A stretch of 29,348 bases of DNA. Source: Candidatus Heimdallarchaeota archaeon. GTDB lineage: Archaea > Asgardarchaeota > Heimdallarchaeia > Heimdallarchaeales > Kariarchaeaceae. Positions 1 to 8,639 of the stretch are shown here, piece after piece. The stretch's first letter is position 1. Every line of letters begins with the position of its first letter. Made by a program: the position numbers and the translations under genes. The DNA lies in NCBI GenBank assembly GCA_027016475.1, contig JALUTL010000198.1, positions 1 to 29,348 of the forward strand, written 5' to 3'. The notes below the pieces were generated by a model, which worked only from the letters and a program-made list of their open reading frames with translations, did not search any database and was not told the origin of the DNA.

Positions 1-675
1 GGCAAGACTTCTATTTTCAAACTGTGTTTTCCCTATGACGAAAGCAACCTTACTGAAGTGAAACGCAATGTCACAAAAGAGCAGATGGCTGAGATGTCCT
101 TCACCCCTGTAGATAAAAATCAGTTTGCAGACTCTACTACGACAATTAGTTTTAATGTAACCTCGATTGTCGCCTGCATCGATAGAGCCAATCGGATGAA
201 CCTATACCAATTGCGAGGAGACTTGTCTTTTCTGCTTGAAAATGAATATGACTATATACTCCCTTTACAGATCGTGGACTTGGCAGGTCAAGATCGATTT
301 TCATTCATGGTTGAAACCATGGTCAGAGGTGCAAGCGGTGCAATTTTGGTTGCGGATGGAACCAACGTGGGGAGCATCAACCGTCTACCAGACTACAATG
401 AGTTTGTCCGTGAAGAGGAGTTGAGAACTGGCAGAAAAATAGAGCGTATTGCCTTTGTAAACAAGGCTGATTTGAAAGCACAAAATCTTTATGTCGGAGC
501 AGAACCTGCACGATCTGCCTTGCCTCCTGATATCCCTGTTTTTGAAACCACCATGTATGACACGGATTCATTGATTTTTCCGATCAGGCAACTGATTGTT
601 AAGACCTTTGACAAACCATTGAACAGCCAAAGCCTCAGAGATTACCTTAAATCAACCTCTAAACTGAAAGACTAA
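1..675 (+). CDS. Ras/Rag-like small GTPase, 5'-truncated
   Basis: The reading frame is open from the first base, so the start lies outside the window. The first codons read GKTSIFKLCF, the end of a P-loop (G1). The G3 motif DLAGQDRF is at about 277-300 and the G4 motif NKAD at 460-471, in the right order for a Ras-superfamily GTPase. The long insert between G1 and G3, and the GKTSI-K--F start, recall Rag/Gtr GTPases more than Ras or Rab, but this is a weak call. No lipidation-type C-terminal cysteine is visible; the protein ends in a lysine-rich tail. Its stop overlaps the stop of the convergent primase gene by 4 bp. Expanded small GTPase families of this kind are typical of Asgard archaea. 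The function and partners cannot be told from sequence. Confidence 0.88.
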   Translation, partial: GKTSIFKLCFPYDESNLTEVKRNVTKEQMAEMSFTPVDKNQFADSTTTISFNVTSIVACIDRANRMNLYQLRGDLSFLLENEYDYILPLQIVDLAGQDRFSFMVETMVRGASGAILVADGTNVGSINRLPDYNEFVREEELRTGRKIERIAFVNKADLKAQNLYVGAEPARSALPPDIPVFETTMYDTDSLIFPIRQLIVKTFDKPLNSQSLRDYLKSTSKLKD

Positions 676-1673
676 GAAACAATGTCTTCTAGACTTTTTG
701 CTTCTTCCAACATGAATTCTGACGGATCCTTGACAAATTGACAAAGCAGTTTGGTTCTAATGTGAACGCTTTCTGGCAATCGTATTAGTCGTTTCACATC
801 AATTGTTACCTTGTGGTCAATCCTTGGATATCTGTATTTAATCAATTGTGGAAGAAATGAATCTTTTGCCTTGGAAGGAATGATTGAGTAATAGTTGTCC
901 AACTGTTCAAATGCTATTGCTTTGGCTCTCAAGGTTTCGAGTGCCTTCTTTTTGATACCAATTTCTTCAAATGCAGATGATGGGGCTTCTAGGATGAATT
1001 TCTGTGCTAGAATTCGAAATATCCGTTTTCTCAGTTGTTCTCCGTTGATTGAAATGTCTTCAACTCTTTGTTCACCTAAAGGGTCATGAATCAGTTGCAT
1101 GTATCCTACAATTCCCGCGCGCTGTTCATGATCGAGCACAAATGCCTTTGGATCAGTCACCCAACAATGATAACCCCTGCCTCCTGTGAAAAGCCAATAG
1201 ATCTGTTCAAATCCAAAATCTTCTCGCAATGTTTCATCAATAATCCTTGAGGCATCTTGCAAAAGCCCCCAACATATATTGCAAGCGTTTTTCCCTTTGC
1301 ATCCACAGGTTCTGACAGGATCGTACTCATTTATGTCCAAATCAAAGATCAATTCCCTTCCAACCCACTCTGCATCATGAATGGTAATCGCTTCTCTTTT
1401 TCCCCTTTTCGCCCTTAATGGAGATGAATATTCTCCTCCTAAATAGGCCCCTGCAACAGAAAAAGTATAGAGGTATTCTTTAAGATGCTCTGGCTTCTGG
1501 AAGGATCTATTCCTTACAAAATGTGAACCCAAAATATCAAAGCCAAACTCTCTTCGTCGAAAAGATTTCTCTGAAATAAGGCGGAAGAGGTTTTCTGGGC
1601 TGTAATGATGCCTATAGTATGTTTTAAGCAAATCACTTAATTCGGTTATCTGGGCATCATTTTGCTTTGACAT
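672..1673 (-). CDS. priS: DNA primase small (catalytic) subunit PriS
   Basis: This is the catalytic subunit of the archaeal/eukaryotic primase, which makes RNA primers at replication forks together with PriL. The 333 residues carry the DxD metal-binding motif FDLDINEYD (D111, D113), a cysteine cluster CGCKGKNACNICW (C123, C125, C131, C134), the nucleotide-binding stretch FTGGRGYHCWV (162-172), and the C-terminal block RIDHKVTIDVKRLIRLP, whose D286 is the likely third catalytic aspartate. The region 120-195 reads closer to eukaryotic PRIM1 (SGRRGVHCWV, IIDxxLxEDFGF) than I expect for most archaea. The ATG at 1673 is preceded by TTTAATTTA centred about 27 nt upstream, fitting a leaderless transcript. 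PriL lies 3 kb away on the opposite strand. The assignment is secure. Confidence 0.96.
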   Translation of the reverse strand: MSKQNDAQITELSDLLKTYYRHHYSPENLFRLISEKSFRRREFGFDILGSHFVRNRSFQKPEHLKEYLYTFSVAGAYLGGEYSSPLRAKRGKREAITIHDAEWVGRELIFDLDINEYDPVRTCGCKGKNACNICWGLLQDASRIIDETLREDFGFEQIYWLFTGGRGYHCWVTDPKAFVLDHEQRAGIVGYMQLIHDPLGEQRVEDISINGEQLRKRIFRILAQKFILEAPSSAFEEIGIKKKALETLRAKAIAFEQLDNYYSIIPSKAKDSFLPQLIKYRYPRIDHKVTIDVKRLIRLPESVHIRTKLLCQFVKDPSEFMLEEAKSLEDIVS

Positions 1674-1695
1674 TCTTTTCTCACTTACTTTGGTC

Positions 1696-1708
1696 TAAAT
1701 TAAATATT
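1696..1708 (-). promoter_or_regulatory. TATA-like box of priS
   Basis: On the minus strand this reads AATATTTAATTTA, with TTTAATTTA centred about 27 nt before the priS ATG. That matches the archaeal TATA position relative to a start site that coincides with the start codon. It is called from pattern and spacing only. Confidence 0.5.
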
Positions 1709-1726
1709 CGTGTATGGCATATGGCA

Positions 1727-2350
1727 CTAAACTGCAAACTTGTTGAATGAGTCAAGTGCATAGGTGGCCATAGCTATCAGTACCAACGCGTTGAGCATAA
1801 GGTAACCTCTCGTAAATTTTTTGTCCAAAGTTTCTCGAGAGGCACCAAATTTCTTTATGAATCCTGGAAAATGAATTAAATACGTACCTGTCAACTTTTG
1901 GGTCAGTTCCTGCCCTGTAACTCCATCAACCAGATAGGTAATTCCATAGGCAATGTCCTGCACATCAACCCCCTTTCCAGTGCCAGATTTCCATGTCGGG
2001 AAATAGTCCAACAATAAATGGGTTGCTATACCTAGGTAAAAGAAGGCTAGGATTGGAAAAAGAATATTGGTTTCTTCACGGCTTCCCGTCAATTGAACCA
2101 ACCCGAGAATTATCAATCCTGGAAAGCAAGAATGAAGAAACCAATCTCTGTGATTGAACATTCTCTTCCATAATTGATCCAAATCCGGAAATTCCGCCCC
2201 AAAAATGCTCATCAACAGAGCAATTGTAAGCCAAGACAGATCCCTTGGGTAGACAAACTCATATGATTCCAAAAAGTAAAGTAGAGCTATGGTTATGATA
2301 TAAGCAATCAATCCCCCGTTTGCGTGCCATTGTCTCGTCGCCATAAACAT
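1727..2350 (-). CDS. YdjM/DUF457-like membrane-bound metal-dependent hydrolase
   Basis: This is a 207-residue membrane protein with about four hydrophobic segments. It carries the conserved polar motifs of the YdjM (LexA-binding, membrane-bound metal-dependent hydrolase) family: FPDLDQLW near residue 55, HRDWFLHS near 67, and THLLLDYFPT near 112. The Asp and His residues in these motifs are the presumed metal ligands of the family, whose substrate is unknown in archaea. Two starts are possible: ATG at 2350, or ATG at 2344 (MATRQWH). The second lies about 26 nt from a TTAAAATAA element and is the better leaderless candidate. The gene is divergent from the next one, with 116-122 bp between them. 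Confidence 0.75.
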   Translation of the reverse strand: MFMATRQWHANGGLIAYIITIALLYFLESYEFVYPRDLSWLTIALLMSIFGAEFPDLDQLWKRMFNHRDWFLHSCFPGLIILGLVQLTGSREETNILFPILAFFYLGIATHLLLDYFPTWKSGTGKGVDVQDIAYGITYLVDGVTGQELTQKLTGTYLIHFPGFIKKFGASRETLDKKFTRGYLMLNALVLIAMATYALDSFNKFAV

Positions 2351-2466
2351 TGTTCGGAGCTAATGTTATTTTAATCTTTTTTGAATGAAATAATCAGAAA
2401 ACAGAACCACGCATCTCAATGCTTCACCCCTCAGTCATCTATTTTCCTCTTTGTCACATAAATTGA

Positions 2467-4719
2467 ATGTTTGGTCGCTCAGTTCTTCAGAAAATATTTA
2501 TTGAGGATAATGCAATTACAAATGTGAATAGACACAAGCAGTTCTTTGTGATTGCAATTGGAACGCTCCTTATTTTAGGTTCAGTACCCAAGAACACACT
2601 CTCCCTCACCAGTTATGATCTTATGCAAAGCACAGAAAAAACCCTAGAAATAACCGACTTAACAGACCGCACGGTAATTGCCGATATTCTCAAGTTACTC
2701 AAAACGTATCGTGACATCAATGGTACTTGGATAATGCCTGCTGGAAACAATGACACTCGACAGTTTTATGGTATGGTTGGACTTGCAGGGCTCGGCATGA
2801 AACTTTTGAAAGCCTCTGAAAAGGCATCGAATACGTTGAACTCATCGGAAATCACCCAAGTGATTTCATATGCTGAGGAGATCGCTGATGAGCTGATCTC
2901 GTCTGCTTCCATCAACAATGCCACACACCTGCTCTGGTCAGTTCATTCCAACACAAGCATTATAGATCTTGGATACGATTTTGGATTGTCCGGAATTTCT
3001 TCGTTCTTTTCAAACCTGTTCAACGTAAGCAAAAAGCAGATATATGCAGACTATGCGCTCAAAGTGCTTGAAACCATCAATCTCTTGGCAAACCATACAA
3101 ATGGATTGCATTGGCAATCTCAGATATTTGACATCATTAATCAAACCTATTGGTATCCTAATCATGATTTTCTCGCAGCAAACTTGACCTCCCCTTCCTT
3201 TTTGGGGCAAAATTTTGGATCTGTTGGCGTAGGACGTGCAGCAATTGATTTTCTCAATTATGTCAACTCTTCTTCCTCTTTGGCCGGCAGCCTTGTTCAA
3301 GAAGTTTTGAATTGGTTGGAGCTTCATAAGCAGGTCAACGGCTCAGAAATATCCTATCCTCTGGCAAGCGAATCTCCTAATGCTTACTCAACAAGCAAGG
3401 CCTCAGGAATTGCGGGGATCCTCAAGCTGTTCAATGACTACCGGAAAATTAATGAAAGTGCAGGATTGGATGATGAAATAGTCGGAATGCTGAAATGGTT
3501 GGCAGGAAGCAACATCGACTTTCCAAGGATGTCAGTCACTTGGTTTAATGCCGCAGGCGAAATAGAAGACCCTATAGAATTTGGTCTTCATTTTGGGGTT
3601 GTCGGTGTTCTTGAAGTTTTATTGGACATTCCTGAATCAAGCCAGATACATGATGCAATTGATGAAGAACTGTTGAACATTTACTTCGTCGGAAAACTTG
3701 ACAAAGGAACATCAGTCTATTACGAGCGATATTTTGACGGAAGCCTCGAACGACCGGCTTCTTATTCGTATGAATTCGGTTCAGGTGGTCTGATCGAGGT
3801 TGTCAATGAGTATTTTCAGGGAAACTTCACCTACCTTGAAGGTAGGGCTGCCCAAATTAAAGGCTCGATCTATCGCTACGCTTCAGTTCAAAATGGAACT
3901 GTACATTTTTTGGATCCGGATTACAGGCAAATCAATTACAATCCAATGGTTGGCTTTCCAAGCATTCTTGAATACATTTCGACTGACATTGCCGGCAGGC
4001 CTTTTGTACAACCTTCACAATTGGATTTTGGATTGGTGAAAGTAGGCAGCAAGGCATATCTTGAGCTTACGCTCCAGAATTATGGAGATGGTGCATTGTC
4101 ACTTGATCTTGTTTCATCCCAATCGTACTTTAGTTCATTGGAAATTGATACATCGATACCTGAATGGTCCATTGTCACGATCCCTGTATCTTACGCCCCT
4201 ACTATAGAAGGCAAGCAATCTGCGACTTTGACTGTTACCTCTGCCAATCAACTGTTCAATACAACTTCAGAATTCACCATTGCAGTAGAAGGTGTCGGAT
4301 TCACTTCTCCTACCATCCTTTTGCTTTCACCTGATAACGCTTCAACCTTATCGGGAATGGCTGAGTTTCAATTCCAAATTAATGACACAGCCGGTTTGAA
4401 ATCTGTTAAATATCAGATATTGGATAGCGGTCTTCAAAGGGCGTTCAGATCAGGGGATCTTCCCAAAAACGGAGATATATACAGCTTAATGCTCGACACA
4501 CGCTCACTACTCAATGGATCTTATGTTTTGGAAGTGATCGCCACTGACTTCTTAGACTACGTTTCTGTGGTACATGTCAATTTCACAGTATCAAACGCTC
4601 CTTCTAGTGGCTTCGATGATCAAACCCTCCGAATTTTAACGTGGGTTGGAGGAGGCCTTTTGGCTGTTTCAGTTATCGGTGCAATATACTACACCTACAG
4701 ATACACTCGTGGAGGATAA
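2467..4719 (+). CDS. Exported, membrane-anchored LanC-like toroid protein with Hydin-like and Ig-like domains
   Basis: The 750-residue protein has a hydrophobic segment at about 26-48 (signal or anchor) and a C-terminal membrane helix at about 723-745 followed by basic residues, so most of it should face outside. Residues about 70-500 show repeated helix pairs with G-x-x-G turns (DFGLSGISSFF, FGSVGVGRAAIDFL, SKASGIAGILKLF, HFGVVGVLEVLLD, FGSGGLIEVVNEYF). That is the pattern of a LanC-like alpha/alpha toroid. I do not see the LanC zinc Cys-Cys-His set, so catalysis is doubtful. Residues about 515-610 match the ASPM/SPD-2/Hydin beta domain (LDFGLVKVG, TLQNYGDGALSL). Residues about 611-710 look Ig-like (LLLSPDNASTLSG, NGSYVLEVIATD). 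There are many N-x-S/T sequons, fitting an exported glycoprotein. The function is unknown. ATG 2467 has no clear Shine-Dalgarno site. Confidence 0.7.
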   Translation: MFGRSVLQKIFIEDNAITNVNRHKQFFVIAIGTLLILGSVPKNTLSLTSYDLMQSTEKTLEITDLTDRTVIADILKLLKTYRDINGTWIMPAGNNDTRQFYGMVGLAGLGMKLLKASEKASNTLNSSEITQVISYAEEIADELISSASINNATHLLWSVHSNTSIIDLGYDFGLSGISSFFSNLFNVSKKQIYADYALKVLETINLLANHTNGLHWQSQIFDIINQTYWYPNHDFLAANLTSPSFLGQNFGSVGVGRAAIDFLNYVNSSSSLAGSLVQEVLNWLELHKQVNGSEISYPLASESPNAYSTSKASGIAGILKLFNDYRKINESAGLDDEIVGMLKWLAGSNIDFPRMSVTWFNAAGEIEDPIEFGLHFGVVGVLEVLLDIPESSQIHDAIDEELLNIYFVGKLDKGTSVYYERYFDGSLERPASYSYEFGSGGLIEVVNEYFQGNFTYLEGRAAQIKGSIYRYASVQNGTVHFLDPDYRQINYNPMVGFPSILEYISTDIAGRPFVQPSQLDFGLVKVGSKAYLELTLQNYGDGALSLDLVSSQSYFSSLEIDTSIPEWSIVTIPVSYAPTIEGKQSATLTVTSANQLFNTTSEFTIAVEGVGFTSPTILLLSPDNASTLSGMAEFQFQINDTAGLKSVKYQILDSGLQRAFRSGDLPKNGDIYSLMLDTRSLLNGSYVLEVIATDFLDYVSVVHVNFTVSNAPSSGFDDQTLRILTWVGGGLLAVSVIGAIYYTYRYTRGG

Positions 4720-4805
4720 ACCTCATACTACGTGTCTCAAATACTGAACTCCAAAGAATCCGAAGCCAAAAAGGATAAAAATACAGGCAAGGAAACAGAA
4801 TGTAG

Positions 4806-6077
4806 TTGAATTCAAAAAACGTTCCATCTTGGTACCAATTACGAGAAGAAGAAGGAAAATTGATTGTAGAAAAGATGGAGGATGCATATCGACTTCTGGT
4901 ACAACGGATTGCCCAATTGTCCCAAATTCAAACGCCACAGAACCCTTCCTATTATGAAGAGCAATTCTTGATGGAAGAGAAAGAGAAAGAGGAACTGATG
5001 AGCCATATTCTTTTGCGATTGGCAACTTGTTTGGATTTGCGACTGACTTCTTGGTTTCTTGAGACAGAAGGGGACTATTTCGCCAAACAGTTTTCGCAGG
5101 AATCTTGGCCAAAACAAAAGGCGATACTGGAATCATTGTTTGGAAATGATTCAATTGCGGAAGTAAATGAGCTTTTCACGACGTATGAAGCATTCCGTGA
5201 TATTCTTCCGATATATACAGGAAAAAGAAGAGCATTTGGAATTGACTGTCTAAAAACACCTGAAATGCTTAAACGTCGAATCGGTGCAATTCATAAAGGA
5301 TGGATTGTAGTTGATGTAAATGCTGCAACACCGTTTATCAAAAGGGAATTTGAACGAAAACTTCGAAGAAAAATGGAACAACTTCGTGAAGAGCTTCTTG
5401 CACATGAAGCCAAAAAGAAACAGGCGTTAAAGTTCTACGAGTACATCCAAAAGGATGTTTTCGAAAAAATCATGAAACCAAAAAGGGAACCTATCGAGAT
5501 CAGCGAGATTCGGCTTGACGGATCACTGTCGGAAAATGTCTCAAAACTCCCCCCATGCATTCAGGATCTGCTCCATAGAGTTGACTCAGAAGGCTATATT
5601 GGGCATTGGGAACGGTTTCAATTAGGAATCTTTCTTAAACACATTGGGATGCAAGTAGAGGAACAGCTGCGCTTTTGGTATGAGAAGGCAGTGGACAACC
5701 TCGGAATAAGCTTTGAGGAATTCAACAAGAAGGCTGGCTACATCATTCGGCACATCTATGGCTTGGAAGGCGGAAAAATCGACTATCATATGCCTTCATG
5801 CAAGACCATCCAAGAAAAGATGTACTGTCGCTTCAAACACGCAAGCTTGGAAAAAATAGGAAAAGATGTTTCTGATCTGTTACAAAAAATGAACATTCCT
5901 GAGAAGATTGCAATGACACGTGTAGTTGATGCAGCCCAATCTGGAAACTATTCTCTAGCTTGTGGACTCTATGCCTCCATTTTGACAGCTAAGGGAGATG
6001 TGGGGAATATTCATCATCCGTTGATTTATCTCAAAATTACTACGGAAGAAAAGAATGAAAATTCTGATAACAAATAA
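4806..6077 (+). CDS. priL: DNA primase large subunit PriL (Fe-S)
   Basis: This is the regulatory subunit of primase, which carries a [4Fe-4S] cluster needed for primer initiation. The four expected cluster cysteines are all present: C251 (LPPC), C332 (MPSC), C341 (MYC) and C386 (LAC). Between them are FQLGIFLKHIGM and AGYIIRHIYGLEG, which closely match eukaryotic PRIM2 (QYGLFLKGIG, YNIRHSFGKEG), and the region ends with IHHPLIYL, like NHPNQFF in PRIM2. The N-terminal half (HILLRLATCLDLRLTSWF) also resembles PRIM2. The start is uncertain: TTG 4806 directly follows an in-frame stop and lies about 28 nt from GATAAAAATA, while ATG 4875 would remove conserved N-terminal residues. The 3' end overlaps the longest frame of the next gene. 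Confidence 0.93.
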   Translation: MNSKNVPSWYQLREEEGKLIVEKMEDAYRLLVQRIAQLSQIQTPQNPSYYEEQFLMEEKEKEELMSHILLRLATCLDLRLTSWFLETEGDYFAKQFSQESWPKQKAILESLFGNDSIAEVNELFTTYEAFRDILPIYTGKRRAFGIDCLKTPEMLKRRIGAIHKGWIVVDVNAATPFIKREFERKLRRKMEQLREELLAHEAKKKQALKFYEYIQKDVFEKIMKPKREPIEISEIRLDGSLSENVSKLPPCIQDLLHRVDSEGYIGHWERFQLGIFLKHIGMQVEEQLRFWYEKAVDNLGISFEEFNKKAGYIIRHIYGLEGGKIDYHMPSCKTIQEKMYCRFKHASLEKIGKDVSDLLQKMNIPEKIAMTRVVDAAQSGNYSLACGLYASILTAKGDVGNIHHPLIYLKITTEEKNENSDNK

Positions 6078-6098
6078 ACTCATTCTGAATACGAGAAT

Positions 6099-6106
6099 CT
6101 TTATTA
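6099..6106 (+). promoter_or_regulatory. TATA-like box of the pilin-like gene
   Basis: CTTTATTA/TTATTATC lies about 27 nt before ATG 6130, inside the 3' end region after priL. The spacing supports ATG 6130 as a leaderless start, rather than the upstream ATG 6055, which overlaps priL. Confidence 0.4.
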
Positions 6107-6129
6107 TCTTCAAAAGAGTACATATATCA

Positions 6130-8166
6130 ATGTCAATTCCCAAGCTGGTTGTCCGTAGAAAATCAGTGAGCCCGATAATAGCTATTGCTATATTGATCGG
6201 CCTTGCCTTAGCGGGAGGATCTGTTGTTGCCGTTGTTGTGAATCAGTCCACCCAAAACGTCAATATCCCTGATGCCAATACACTTTTGGGTGCCAATGAA
6301 ACAAACAATCTGATATTGTTGAAGGCAGAAATAGCTCAAGTTTTTGAACATCCTGATCCGCAAATATCGAAAGATGTAATCGGTGTTCAAGTCGATGTCA
6401 CAAATTTGGCATCAACTCCTGTATACATTCAAGACATTGATGTGATGATAGGGAACACGAAATTGGACGATTTTGCAGAGTGGAGTATCCAATCAAGTAT
6501 AGGTGCTGTTAAGGTAGATGCGGACGGAAATCCGTATACTCCTGGAGCCGAATTTGGTGGCTACAAGCAAGGCTCTGGTCAAATATCTTACGTGGTTCAG
6601 CTGGATGAAAGTGACTACGGAAACCGATTTGCTCGTCTCCCCTACAATACGTCCCTTTTCTTTGCACAGGTTCAGGTTGGGCTGACACCTGGCAACACTG
6701 ATGCTGTGGTTCCGACACAGATTGTTGCATTGAAAGATTTCTACGACCCAGTAGATTTTAGGATCGCAATGTTTGTTCATGGCGGTGAAACAAGTGACGC
6801 AGAAAGCGATCTAAGGAATATGTTCAGTGATTCCCGTTTCATTGGCCTAACGGAGGCCAAAAACATCCTGATTGAATTTGACCAGAACACTGACAAATAT
6901 GACTTCAGTTCTCCAAACCATGGAATCAATGCAACGGCAATTGCAGAAAATTATGATGGCGTGATTGTTGCCATGTGGGCTGTGCACAACAATATCGCAA
7001 ATGAACTCAAGACACTTTATGATGCAGGCATCCCATTGATGTTTTATGGCACTCTCAAAGGGTTTGGGAATTACAATCAAATTGCGAGTGAAATTAATGC
7101 AACCTTAACAGAAGAGATTACTGGGCTGAAATGGGTAGGATGTTCCATTTGTGATAATGTTGACAATGGAGATACAGATGCCAACAATACCTATTGGTTT
7201 GAAACAAACTCTAATCCTGGAATTGTCACCGATTTGAAGCCTGGCGCAATATTTTTTGAAGACTCAAAAAACATGGACAGGGATGCCTATGATGCAGCCA
7301 ACTTGACTTCCAATCCAGAAGTGGAAATTTCAGTATATGGATATCACCGCTTTGAGTTGCGAGACGAAGAAAATGGCAATGCACTTTTCTTTAATCATAC
7401 GGGGCCATCGCTGGTAGTGAGGATATCCCCTGTTGGCCAGCGAGTAGTAACATTTGTCATGGACTCCAATGAATTGCATGAATCAAGACGGAACCGTAAT
7501 ACCGCTGATGATCATACCTTCTTTGTCCCGAGAAACATGCTGTTTGCCATGCTTGGTCAGGAACGAAAGCTGATTCGTCATGCGACTATCCAAATGACTT
7601 CTTTCAACATAGTCCAAAATCCCCAAAACTCTCGTCAATTTAGATTGGAATGGTCGTTCCAAGTAAAGGGAGGAGACATCAACATCCTTGATGGCGATCT
7701 TAATTTTACTTTGACAATGCCGACTGATTACACAATAAGCTATGCAAGAGGCAACCGGATACAGGTAACAATTGAGACGAGCGGAAGTACCAGATCTCCA
7801 TTGTCGAAAGCTATCAGAATCAATGATCCCCAACCATCTGTTTTTGTGGATGTTGCTGATAAATTTGGAGGTACTCGAGCCAACAGAAAGCTCCAATATG
7901 TCTATTATGATGACAATGTGTCCGTAGTTTATCCAGTAAGGCGGGTAAACCGTTATGGTTGGCTTGAAATATCAAATTCTGACGATCCGGCTGCTGTCAA
8001 GCCTTGGACAATCAAAACCGAATGGTCGAATGTGGACTTCACCTTCGACAGTAAAACAGTGACATACAATCGCGCAATCCAACCAAGCTCTCTCATGTCT
8101 ACAAACAATCCCCAAGGGAATCTTGATGTTCTGAAGGAAGGAATAATGGTTTTCAGAAGAAAGTGA
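6130..8166 (+). CDS. Large exported protein with archaeal pilin-type N-terminus
   Basis: From ATG 6130 the protein has 678 residues. It opens with MSIPKLVVRRKSVSPIIAIA and a long hydrophobic helix ending near residue 34 (GSVVAVVV). This is the basic-residue, Ser-Pro, hydrophobic pattern of archaeal class III signal peptides, as in PilA-type pilins (RAVSPVI). Pilins are usually 100-250 residues, so this is very large. The ectodomain has a beta-rich first part, then an alpha/beta segment (FRIAMFVHGGE, YDGVIVAMWAV, IPLMFYGTLKGF) that could be a Rossmann or GATase-like fold, then more beta-rich sequence with several sequons. The two-cysteine motif CSIC is near residue 340. An upstream ATG at 6055 would add 25 residues overlapping priL, but a TATA-like element 27 nt before 6130 favours the shorter form. 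The prepilin peptidase at 17997 could process it. The function is unknown. Confidence 0.7.
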   Translation: MSIPKLVVRRKSVSPIIAIAILIGLALAGGSVVAVVVNQSTQNVNIPDANTLLGANETNNLILLKAEIAQVFEHPDPQISKDVIGVQVDVTNLASTPVYIQDIDVMIGNTKLDDFAEWSIQSSIGAVKVDADGNPYTPGAEFGGYKQGSGQISYVVQLDESDYGNRFARLPYNTSLFFAQVQVGLTPGNTDAVVPTQIVALKDFYDPVDFRIAMFVHGGETSDAESDLRNMFSDSRFIGLTEAKNILIEFDQNTDKYDFSSPNHGINATAIAENYDGVIVAMWAVHNNIANELKTLYDAGIPLMFYGTLKGFGNYNQIASEINATLTEEITGLKWVGCSICDNVDNGDTDANNTYWFETNSNPGIVTDLKPGAIFFEDSKNMDRDAYDAANLTSNPEVEISVYGYHRFELRDEENGNALFFNHTGPSLVVRISPVGQRVVTFVMDSNELHESRRNRNTADDHTFFVPRNMLFAMLGQERKLIRHATIQMTSFNIVQNPQNSRQFRLEWSFQVKGGDINILDGDLNFTLTMPTDYTISYARGNRIQVTIETSGSTRSPLSKAIRINDPQPSVFVDVADKFGGTRANRKLQYVYYDDNVSVVYPVRRVNRYGWLEISNSDDPAAVKPWTIKTEWSNVDFTFDSKTVTYNRAIQPSSLMSTNNPQGNLDVLKEGIMVFRRK

Positions 8167-8193
8167 GTTGGAGCAAGCGAACCAATCTATAAT

Positions 8194-8204
8194 CTTAATA
8201 AAAA
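8194..8204 (+). promoter_or_regulatory. TATA-like box of the rps6e cluster
   Basis: CTTAATAAAAA is centred about 26 nt before the S6e ATG, again the position expected for a leaderless archaeal transcript. It likely drives the S6e, aIF2-gamma, PIN unit. Confidence 0.45.
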
Positions 8205-8224
8205 CAAGAATCAAATTAGCTTAG

Positions 8225-8599
8225 ATGGCAGACAAGAAAATGGTTGTAAACGTTGGCGCCCCTTCGGGCAAAACATACAAAATCATGCTTGAAAATGAAA
8301 TGAGGGCCGCACTCTTCGGAATGAAAGTCGGTGATGAAATAGACGGGTCTATTTTTGGGTCTGACTATGAGGGTTACAAATTCAAGATCACTGGCGGGTC
8401 TGATGACGATGGTGTTCCAATGCGTCCAGACCTTCCAATAGAAGGACACCAAAGAATTCTGGTTTCCAAAGGAGTAGGGTATCGTCCAAAAAGGAAGGGT
8501 GACCGACGGCGAAAAAGGATGCGTGGCAATATCATTTCTGATGACATTTCCCAATTGAATGTGAAAGTGATTGCAGAAGGAAAGAAACCTTTAGAATAA
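8225..8599 (+). CDS. rps6e: 30S ribosomal protein S6e
   Basis: The 124-residue protein has the normal archaeal length, lacking the long C-terminal phosphorylated tail of eukaryotic RPS6. Diagnostic segments are GDEIDGSIFG, FKITGGSDDDGVPMRPD, and the basic stretch RPKRKGDRRRKRMRGN typical of S6e. It is a small-subunit ribosomal protein. It heads the common archaeal order S6e, aIF2-gamma, PIN nuclease, Rpo7, with 40 bp before the next gene. The assignment is secure. Confidence 0.97.
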   Translation: MADKKMVVNVGAPSGKTYKIMLENEMRAALFGMKVGDEIDGSIFGSDYEGYKFKITGGSDDDGVPMRPDLPIEGHQRILVSKGVGYRPKRKGDRRRKRMRGNIISDDISQLNVKVIAEGKKPLE

Positions 8600-8625
8600 A
8601 GGTCATCCGTTGCGGAAGCAATATT

Positions 8626-8632
8626 GAGGAGG
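8626..8632 (+). promoter_or_regulatory. Strong Shine-Dalgarno site of aIF2-gamma
   Basis: GAGGAGG lies 7 nt upstream of ATG 8640 and fixes the start that includes the lysine-rich N-terminal extension. The organism therefore uses both leadered and apparently leaderless starts. Confidence 0.75.
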
Positions 8633-8639
8633 ATTCCCT

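Noticed and set aside
4723..5154. Minus-strand open frame opposite priL
   Set aside because: Antisense to a well-conserved gene and without any recognisable motif; a shadow frame.
6055..6129. Extra 25-residue N-terminus of the pilin-like protein
   Set aside because: It overlaps priL, does not fit the class III signal pattern, and a TATA-like element sits 27 nt before ATG 6130.
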